Positions 56,301 through 64,000 of a stretch of DNA of 64,000 bases are shown in pieces. The notes beneath the pieces are model-generated. The model was not told the origin of the DNA, did no database searches, and saw only the letters and a list, made by a program, of their open reading frames with translations. Made by a program: the position numbers and the translations under genes. Position 1 is the stretch's first letter. Each line of letters begins with the position of its first letter. Source of the stretch: Kuschelorhynchus macadamiae (lineage: Eukaryota; Arthropoda; Insecta; Coleoptera; Curculionidae); assembly GCA_030620095.1 (NCBI GenBank), contig JAUTXW010001345.1, forward strand, positions 1,377,001 to 1,441,000. The letters are read 5' to 3'.

Positions 56301-58552
56301 CAGAGTTAACTTGACTGAGGGTAATTGTCTTATTTTCCACAGCATTTCCATTCGTTTTTTTTGGTGGGAGAAAATTTTTGGATTTGTTGTTAGTTTTGAC
56401 TGATTTATTAGAGGTTAAGTTGTTCAAATCCCCAGTCACAGATGATGTAAAGTTCGCACTGGAGCTAGCTTTAACTATTGGAGACTTCTTATCGCGCAGC
56501 AGACGGGTTTCTGGTGTCCGCATATCGGGTGTACTATTTGTAATGTGGGTAGGATTGTGTGAAACATAACTAGAAGTTTGCAGAGGTAGTAATGGAGACA
56601 CTAAACTCATTTTTACTTATTTTTCCAGTACTAGTATGCTTAACAAGCCATTGTAATTTGTATAAAACTTAATTCGTTCATCATCAGTCATATAATGTTC
56701 ATCATGCGATTTGCAGTTGGCACAAATAAGTTCATTTTGGCCCACTATTATGTACCCAGGGACCCGTACTACACAACGACCATGAAAACAACCTTTGCAC
56801 TTTTACACATTTCACGATTCCTTTCAATTTTCTTGCACAGATTCAACAGGTTTTTATCGTATTACATTTCTGCGATTTGCACTTGTCCGCCATTTCGGAC
56901 AGAGTTATTTTTTTCGAAATATATGTTTCAGATCATCAGAACGGTTTTTAATCTATCCATATCAAGCCTAAAAAAATAGTTCAGAAACAAATAGTACCAA
57001 CCGAAAACCAAAGAGATAATGCATGTCTCTTCATGGCAATAAAAAGCAATAATATAATTTCTCATTTATGCTTCATTAGGTATTATTAACCACAATATAC
57101 GAATTTTTTTCTATTCTATATTTTGATGCTTGGCAATCAAAAACTCAATTTCAGTAAAAACTGTTTAACCAATTGACTTTTTTTTTGTTTAAAAGGTTAT
57201 ACTGTGGATTATACTTATCAATGATTTGTAGATATTCAACTGAGAATTATCAAGTATCAGGTACTGTAGGAGTGTCAGGCGTGCATTTATGTTACTACCA
57301 AAAAGCTAGTAAGCAGTTACAGATAGGTGTAGAATTAGAGGCAAATAACCGAATTCAAGAGTCAGTGGCATCCATTGGCTATCAGGTGGACCTACCCAAA
57401 AGTGAAGTAGTTTTTAAAGGTAAGAAATGATGTCATGATTTCTAATATCAGTTGCTAAAATATTAGGTTTGAGTTGTTGACATCTATGAGGGATGGTGTT
57501 AAAAAGCTAATTTTTGCGAGGTTTATCTAAGATAATCAATTCAGGTTAACAGCATAATCTAACATTTTCATGAAATAGAGTAAAATTTTAATTACATCAT
57601 GTAGATGTCACTTTAAGTTAACCAAGCATAAACTGATCAGGAGTAGGTGATATTTGATGATGTTGTGACAATTAAAATACAAAATTCTAGTCTATTTTAA
57701 CTTAAACCAGTGTTTGTGCAACCAAAACCTGGTTGCCACTGTTTAAGTTGGAGTTAGTAACAAGTTGACATTAGTGAGGTTAACTGAGCATGATCTTACT
57801 TACTCTAAACCCACATCGTGAAATTGTGTTAATAAATGTTAGTATTTCTCATTGAGCAAACCTACTTTTTTAACAATTTTAAACACAGAAAATATAGACT
57901 TAATAAAATTACACAAACATTTTTATTTCAGAATGACATGGCTTTTGTCTTAGATATTCAGAATCATTTAAAGCTAATAATTTTCTGAAAGAACTCCCTG
58001 AATCTCCAGTTCTTAAGAGGAGCAAACTCTAAAGAGTTTTGTTTTCAATTGGGATGAGATTAATTGTTTATGTATCTTTGGTTTCTGTATTCATTTGAAG
58101 GGTTAAATAAAACTATATATGCCTTTGAGCAGTTGGAATTGTTATTAGGTATACATTCTTCTGATTTTCTTTTTTATTTTTTATTAATCCATGGGAGATT
58201 CTCTAAATAATAACAGTTAATATATGATTAATGCAAAATATAAAGGTATAATTTAACACATTAACTCCTATTTTAATATGAAAATGACAGTGTACTTATT
58301 AATGATGTACTAAACATTTTGTAACTAAAAATTAAAAAGAAATAAGCAGTTTTTTAACATGTAACACCTCTTAAGACTTACTATACTGTGTATTAATTCC
58401 TAAAATTTTCAGGTCATATAGACTCGAATTGGTCTGTAGGTGCAGTTTTAGAGAAGAAATTGAGCCCCCTGCCCTTCACATTAGCTATCAGCGGACTTAT
58501 GAATCATCAGAAAAATAATTTTAGACTGGGAGTTGGTGTGCTGATAGGTTAA
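51928..58552 (+). CDS. Tom40: Tom40, mitochondrial outer-membrane import channel, four exons, 325 aa
   Basis: Exons: 51928-52084, 52250-52742, 57232-57419, 58413-58552; all introns have GT..AG ends, with phases 1, 2 and 1, and the joined frame is open. The protein forms the 19-stranded beta-barrel pore of the TOM complex, through which nearly all nuclear-encoded mitochondrial proteins enter. The start MGNVQAAYSA and a Pro-rich N-terminus match insect Tom40. Conserved blocks: GLSNHFQISHTINMSSVTPS, YRFGATYVGTKQISPSEAYP, LLGDIDPTGNLNATIIHQL, HLCYYQKASKQLQIG, DSNWSVGAVLEKKLSPLP and the C-terminal NNFRLGVGVLIG, which fits the SAM-recognised beta-signal. Intron 2 (4.5 kb) carries an antisense retroelement. 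The length is near that of the fly protein (about 344). No break found; a housekeeping gene expected to be active. Confidence 0.95.
52743..53330. other. Tom40 intron 2, proximal part
   Basis: No exon. CTCATTAGG at 52847 and CCTAATGAG at 52877 form a 9-bp stem around a 20-base loop, perhaps a small eroded element. Confidence 0.45.
53330..53405. repeat. TA microsatellite with GATA interruptions
   Basis: TA run of about 70 bp in Tom40 intron 2, next to the 3' end of the antisense retroelement. Confidence 0.9.
53734..55785 (-). pseudogene. ORF2 (endonuclease and reverse transcriptase), broken, RT core deleted
   Basis: The start reads NVKVYCQNVNGL (endonuclease motif), NYTVYQRDRN, NGGVLIAVNSRLRS, CCIYIPPASN and GLCIARDYNPLK, where the family has GDFN; the Gly is changed. 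The RT begins near 54640 (LPPRPDRMPQLFFK, SSGVFPT, FKNKGDRANVENYCPISHL, QQHGFIDGRSITTNLL) but passes directly from ALSEALEREKL to NVYHINETVLDNVASIKDLG, so the palm with the catalytic Asp and YxDD box is absent. The thumb and C-terminus follow (SLVRSHLEKITSVWSPYF, ERVQNKFLRYLGF). Stop near 53734. Confidence 0.82.
55777..56893 (-). pseudogene. ORF1 of the antisense retroelement, zinc finger and RRM-like part, broken
   Basis: Reads MADKCKSQKCNTIKTC from 56893 with Cys/His spacing (..ICARKL..VKCV..LFHGRCV..ELICANCKSHD) of a PHD-like finger, as in ORF1 of some CR1/Jockey elements. A Ser/Thr/Asn-rich linker follows (MSLVSPLLPLQTSSYVSHNP from 56610). The C-terminal part reads KWLFVSSVSNTATCQSLLGY and SSFKVGIDPSYLRQL, then FWSEFVTVRDFV (56151-55777), resembling the ORF1 nucleic-acid-binding domain. 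Frame changes separate the three parts. ORF2 starts where ORF1 stops. Confidence 0.7.
56896..57231. other. Tom40 intron 2, distal part
   Basis: AT-rich. The acceptor used for exon 3 is TGATTTGTAG ending at 57231; it gives AAK|YSTENYQVSG in phase 2, as the Tom40 alignment requires. Confidence 0.6.
57420..58412. other. Tom40 intron 3
   Basis: Donor GTAAGA after 57419 and acceptor AATTTTCAG ending at 58412. No element recognised inside. Confidence 0.8.
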
Positions 58553-58613
58553 AGAAATTCGAATGAGGGTTAGAGAGGCTCAAAGCAGCAGTTTTTTATC
58601 ATTGAAAAAAGCA

Positions 58614-58619
58614 AATAAA
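58614..58619 (+). terminator. Candidate Tom40 polyadenylation signal
   Basis: AATAAA 62 bases after the stop codon. Others occur further on, so this is only the first candidate. Confidence 0.4.
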
Positions 58620-61600
58620 TTGTTTTCGGACTGCCTATTAAAGTTGTTTTTCAGAACATTGATTATGTTTGATTTTTTAACATAAGCATACATTGATTGA
58701 TAAGTGGCATTTTCCTGACATTTTAATTCAAAGTTTATATTTATCTACTTTTTTTATGTATTTATTTTTTTGTAAACAATCAACACTTGGCACTTTCTGT
58801 TAGGGTGAAGCAAATTATAGTAAAAACATTTTTTTCTTCTTCAACATGAATAAATTAATTAAAAACCTTTATGATAGAAAACTTCTGACAGAAACTGTAC
58901 AACATTCATTTATTTTTATTATTTCTGGAATGTTGTCAGTGGAATTTAGCATTTAGTCTGCTTTGAAGAAATTATCAAAAGGATAAACCACTAGTTGAAT
59001 TATGCTTTGCAAAGAAGTATGGTTATATGAGATGGCATGAGGGTCTCATCATATTATGTGCTAAAAAAAGTTACAAACAAAAGTTACTCCCAGTGTTTTA
59101 TATTTTTGAACAAAAATATTTACAATTTTTCATTTGTTCATAGCTTTAAGCAAATAATTTGCACCTGAGAAATGCTTGACAACCAAATTCTTAAAGACAC
59201 TTTTTTACGTCATAAATTTATTTGCGTCATCCAATGTACAATTTAATAGTATAAATATAGGAATGTGTGCAAGTGACTTTTATATTTAACTTTTATACTC
59301 AGTAGAGATAAAGGGGCTCAAAATGCCATGAGAAAGCCTGAGCGAATTTTGTCAGTGGTTTATCAGTCAAGTGATTTATTTGTGTTAATTAAAAATACAA
59401 ATATATCAGGTAAAAGAATTAAATTAGGTTTTCTATAAGGTAACTACAAAATTTCATATTGAAGAAATTAATTTTGTATGCATATGAACATATTGAGGAA
59501 CATATATTTATTTATGCCAATCAAAACAAAGTTACGTTGTCACCTATTAAAATGCATTCAATGTATGTGTTCCTGAATACTGTATATAAGTTGAAACATG
59601 ACCAGTGTCAACATAAATTTGCTCTAAATAAATTGTGATTCAGGTAGTTATGACATCTCAAATTGTTTGAAAAAATAATGTTTTTTAATTTTTCCAAAAT
59701 GTCAGTTACATTATTTTGTTGGAACGAAATTTCTAACTAGCAATTATCTCAATAATTATTGAGAGAAAATAAGATTTCAATGTCATGTGGTATGGTACAA
59801 GAGTTATCTGTTTGCATAATATAATAATAATTCATTTAAATAGAATTCCAAAATATCTTAATATACATTTTTTTGTCCATTTTGAGTTGGTATATACTAG
59901 TCCATTCCCATGTAGTTATACTGTCCTAAAACATACTTTTTTAAATATAATATATGAATTGCTTTTCTAGTCAGTTTGCCATAATTATTACTTTAAAAGT
60001 CCTATAAGTGCTAATAATGAAAAAAATGTAAATTTAATATAAGTATAAGCTATAACGTTTTGGTTTTTATCTAACAGCTTTTTTTGACAATGTACAAAAT
60101 TTTTGAAAAACAACTTTTTTACAAGTAACAAACAGTTTTTATTTAGTATATACGTTTACTTTAAAGCAAGAAAGTATGAGCTAATAAAATCCATAACACA
60201 CTATCAAACAATATTAAAATTTCAGTAAAGTAGAATTCTCAAATTTACAAATTAAGTTTAAAACTAACTTTATAATGTAAAAAAATCATTGTTAAAATGC
60301 TTTGCTTTTTTACTTACACTTTTCAAATTATAGATAAATCAAAAATTTGATACTCCAATACCTTGAACTGTGCCGACACCATTTTCTCAGACACCAGTGT
60401 GTATAGATATAATTGTGTGGTATGTTTATTATACACTCGTGGATATCTGCAAAGTCCTCATTTTGAAACTCAAACATGCGGCTACAGTCTTATTTCAGTC
60501 CTCTGCCTCAATTGCAGACATTAAAAAGTTCAGCCAACTCTGCACCCTGTTCATTGTTTGATTAAAACAAATAGTTGATATTTTCCAAGGTTTTTGAAAG
60601 ATATTTTGCCTGTTATATTGTTAAAAGGCCTAAGAAAATACAAGTTCATACAGGGTTAAACGTTCTGGAAATATTCTAGTAAATGGTACTCATTATTACT
60701 TCAAATGTATGTTGTGCCAAAATAAATCAAAAGCAGTGCATTAGGTTAGTAGGAACAGAGATAAACAACACTGTGTAGAATAACACATTATTTTTGCTTT
60801 ATTTTAGTTATTTATAGTCAAAATATGTACATATGTTAACTTCTTTAGTTATTAGAATATCTGGACCTCTGATTCTACAAAATGTTTTTGGCATAAAAAC
60901 TCACCACTTTGTTACATTATTTAGATTTTCTGCACATATCTTAGAAGTTTTAAAATTAGCAATCACTTGAAAGGTTGAAAAAATATCTAGGACATTTCTT
61001 AAAAAATAAACTAATCTGTAACCATAAATCTATACTATACATGACTTAAATATCATAAACAAATATGAATTTTATATTTATTTAAATATTATGATGATAG
61101 TAAATTAGAAAAATATAGATACATAAAACTTACAAAATTATTTGAAACTATGTATAATGATGGTTTGCTACAAGTGTTTTTGGAGCAGAAATGAGCCCAT
61201 TAGAGTTGTGAATACCATTAAACTGGTTCTGTCCTGTCCAATTTAAGTTTTACGATTTTGGATGGGGATTTTAAAGCAATCATGGAAATAATATAGTTTT
61301 ATGTAGTCCCCCTTTTATTGGCTATGAAAACTGTTGCTTGACCCTAATAAAAATGTGCAATTTCTAAAGTTTTATTATTTCTAGAAAACCCATGTGTTGA
61401 TCGTTTATTTGCTGTCCCGAGGTTGTTTTTGTTACCTTTTTTTACAATGTAAAGTAAATAATTGTAAAATAGACAAAATATATTGTTAATAAAATGACAC
61501 GTGTATTATTGAAAACTATTGGGGCGTTATTGTAAAGACATTTACATTAAACAAAAAAATATAATTTAAATATAGTCAGGTTTATCTGGTTTACTCTCAA

Positions 61601-63759
61601 GACCAATTTCAAGCCTCTTCAGATGGATCATGGGGCATGATCTATCCAGACCATCTTAGGTGAGGGGCTAAATACTATTTCACTATTCTAGTTGATTTCG
61701 AATATGAATTACATAGTCTTCTCTTCCCACATCACTACATTATTGATTATAGAATATAAAATTACAACTTATGAAATTAATTACCTAAGCTAATACTACA
61801 TAAAAAGTTTAACCCCTGTCTAAGAGCAAAATAACGGTCAAGTTCCAAAGGCAAATTAACAATATTCTATAAAATCAATGTTCAATCAAACTGGTTTTAT
61901 CAAATTAAAGACCTCTATGTGGCAACCCCGCATTTCACAGAAGTGTAACTAAGATGCAGCAAACGTCACAAAAAACAATTTTTTTGATGAAGAAAGACCA
62001 GAAAAACCACAGAACTTATTCAGCGCGTGGCCAATAGTTACGATGTCCTGCTCTTATTCGCATTTGTACGTTATTTTATGATCCTTATATGTTTTCCTGA
62101 TATTAAAAATCCATAAAGTATCATTTGGAATGTTTATGTCAAGGTCCTCTAAAAACAAGAGTTAATAAGTAAAGCTTGATTCATGTAGCAAAATTTGGAA
62201 TTAGCAGTAACTTTGGTCATGAAGAATAAGCATTTCGATTGGTTTATTGAAGTCACATGACAAAAACAACCAATAAAATTGTGATAAAACCACATTTTGT
62301 TACATGAACCCACCTTTAGCTAACAACAGAAAAGTTTCTGTGTTTAATTGAGTCAGCTGTGTTGTAGCTGAATTATTTTTTGAAATTCAAATGTATAAAA
62401 ATTTGTTGGTGCTTTCCATCCCCCAGAAAGCTTGGCGTCATTTTAAGTGAAAAGCGTCTTCGTTTTGTACCTACATCCCCGTGGGTAGCGTTATTCTACT
62501 TTAAACTCCAATTTTGAATCCCAAAGACCATCCTTATTGGAAAAGTCTTTGTGCTTCGCTTGTAAGCCGCCCTTACAACTGTTTATGATTTACCAGAAAT
62601 GTTTCTAGTAGCAGGACTGACTGACTTCTGTTTTTGGCAATAGATATTTGATGGTTTAAAATTTAGCTTTTTTATATAAATAAAGGGATTAAAAAAAGCG
62701 GACATTAAGGGAGAATGCACGCAAAAAGTGAAAAACCAGCGACAAGGTCTAGTCACGTTCAAAGTAAGATGAAAATGTACCTACGTATTAGAGAAAACCT
62801 CCTTCACGTCCGACCTCAAAAAAATGTGTAATGTATAGGCAATTTAAATTACATTTTTTTAAAAAATGGGTTCAAAAGGGTTCACGCGCTGCAGAAATAC
62901 AAAAACGTGAGTACGATTTACCATTTCAAATTTTGCAGTTACGTAGACAAAGGATCAATGCAAGGCGGTAAAGAGTCATTTTGTGGAAAAAAAATTATAT
63001 GCGATGGCATTTGCGTCAAAAAATGGTCGAAAATGGACAAATCTACTTCTATTTTATAATTCTAGATTTGATTTTTTTCATAAAAATTCGCATTTAGCGC
63101 CCAACTATACATATTTCCCTATTAAAATCACATTGAAGCTGATCCATATCTCTTATAGTTTTAACATAATATTGCAGCGGCGGAAGGCTTGCAAATGGTC
63201 CATAATACTGCGTGCAGTTCTCTCTTAATAGAAGAACTCTATGTTAAACAGCCCAGCAAAGTTTCCTGCCCGCTACCCAAAGGAGCAGGTGGACCTCCCT
63301 TATTAATTAATGTTTTGCAGTAAAATTAATATTTATAAAACCCTCTGATAGAACAGAATTTCTCAGGAAATTCTGGCTCCATCAGGGATTTATATTTGAT
63401 GATAATATTCAAAAAATCCTTTTTAAAGTGGTTATAATACTGTATTTCAATGTATATATTATTTTATTAATTATACATAATAGAAATTAGCAAACAATTG
63501 TTCATCTGTTACAAACCAGCGGCAATTACGCTTCATGTTTCTCAATTGTAGCGTAGGGTGCTAATCGTCGTCTTCGGTCGACTAGCTTCGCAAAAGAACA
63601 CAGAAAACCCAATGGAGGTTTGTCCTTATTGCCTGAGGACTGTATAACTTTGAATATCCATAGGAATAAAACAATCTTTGAGCCATCTACTTGTTTATTT
63701 ATAAACGACAAATAAACATTGCTTGAAAAGGTGGAAGGCTTGCTACAGGAAATGATCAT
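58620..63759. other. Non-coding downstream of Tom40
   Basis: About 5 kb of AT-rich sequence with no gene, transposase or reverse-transcriptase motif seen on either strand. Part may be a long Tom40 3' UTR. The short frames at 59785-59970, 60370-60561, 62983-63228 and 63526-63759 have no recognisable similarity or splice support. Confidence 0.5.
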
Positions 63760-63900
63760 GGACGGGCACGCCGGTGCGCGTCTTGGCAGCCGCTGTTTCG
63801 CTCAACCCGCGTAGGTCAGGCTTCGACCATTACAACTGTACGATTGACTGGTTAACATCGGAGGCGGCGCGGCGCGTGCTCGGCTAGAGCAGTTCAAGAG
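63760..63900. other. GC-rich, CpG-dense island near the right edge
   Basis: CGGGCACGCCGGTGCGCG and GGAGGCGGCGCGGCGCGTGC stand out from the AT-rich flanks. It may be a promoter or a 5' exon of a gene beyond the right edge, or a repeat. Nothing further can be supported. Confidence 0.3.
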
Positions 63901-64000
63901 TATGAACTAGACAGTGCTGTTGCCAGTTCTAATTTATGCGAAAATTTGAAAAAATGAAATGAATTTAAAAACGCGAAATAATTGCTTAACAGCGTAAGCT

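Larger units (their letters stand above)
53400..56895 (-). mobile_element. CR1/Jockey-like non-LTR retrotransposon, antisense in Tom40 intron 2
   Basis: About 3.5 kb on the minus strand with ORF1 (zinc finger plus RNA-binding-like region), an AP-endonuclease part and a reverse transcriptase whose palm is deleted. The 3' end is near the TA microsatellite at 53330-53405. The 5' end is near 56900, just upstream of the ORF1 ATG. Many stops and frame changes; no long open frame remains. Confidence 0.82.

Noticed and set aside
56378..56979. Plus-strand open frames in Tom40 intron 2
   Set aside because: They are shadows of the antisense retroelement ORF1.
58620..63759. Several 60-80 aa frames downstream of Tom40
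   Set aside because: Lengths are expected by chance in AT-rich DNA, and no domain, signal or splice pattern supports them.

Overview
The window is AT-rich, intron-bearing animal DNA, almost certainly from an insect genome with a heavy transposon load. The evidence is an arthropod-type sigma-class glutathione S-transferase exon, an insect-like Tom40 gene, Penelope-like, mariner, pogo, hAT and CR1/Jockey-like elements, and short AT-rich introns with GT..AG ends. A beetle is plausible from the repeat style, but the sequence alone does not prove it. No tRNA, rRNA, CRISPR array or bacterial-type operon was seen.

Four protein-coding loci look real. (1) The first coding exon of a sigma-class GST lies on the minus strand at 1023-1158; the rest of the gene is beyond the left edge. 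(2) A three-exon minus-strand gene at 33790-43068 joins an N-terminal THAP zinc finger to a C-terminal SWIM-like CxC..CxH motif (322 aa predicted). (3) A two-exon, fully open 577-aa gene (37221-39037, minus) lies inside the large second intron of the THAP gene and matches the insect protein family that I recall as DUF7869. It is bounded by a perfect 38-bp terminal inverted repeat, so it reads as the transposase of a young DNA transposon of a little-described type. (4) Tom40 (51928-58552, plus, four exons, 325 aa) encodes the mitochondrial outer-membrane import channel.

Region by region: 1-3.1 kb holds the GST exon and old repeat fragments; 3.2-6.5 kb is a 150-bp tandem array with an orientation switch and a decayed mariner; 8.0-13.5 kb is an older repeat split by a complete-ended hAT (exact 8-bp target duplication), which itself carries a 0.65-kb foldback element; 14.2-15.3 kb holds an RNase H remnant of a non-LTR element; 15.9-21.2 kb holds two head-to-head Penelope-like elements; 21.6-23.7 kb is a pogo-like element with TA target duplication; 24.4-28.7 kb is a composite with long inverted arms, a ZMYM-type hAT relic and a 200-bp-arm hairpin; 28.7-31.0 kb is a CR1/Jockey-like relic invaded or extended by a pure 300-bp AT run; 33.8-43.1 kb is the THAP gene with nested transposons in its intron; 44.3-51.6 kb is a repeat family in inverted and direct copies around another hAT relic; 51.9-58.6 kb is Tom40 with an antisense CR1/Jockey-like element in intron 2; 58.6-64 kb has no recognisable gene.

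The genes do not form a pathway. Most of the window is a layered record of transposon insertions, and the only intact transposon gene seen is the DUF7869-type one.
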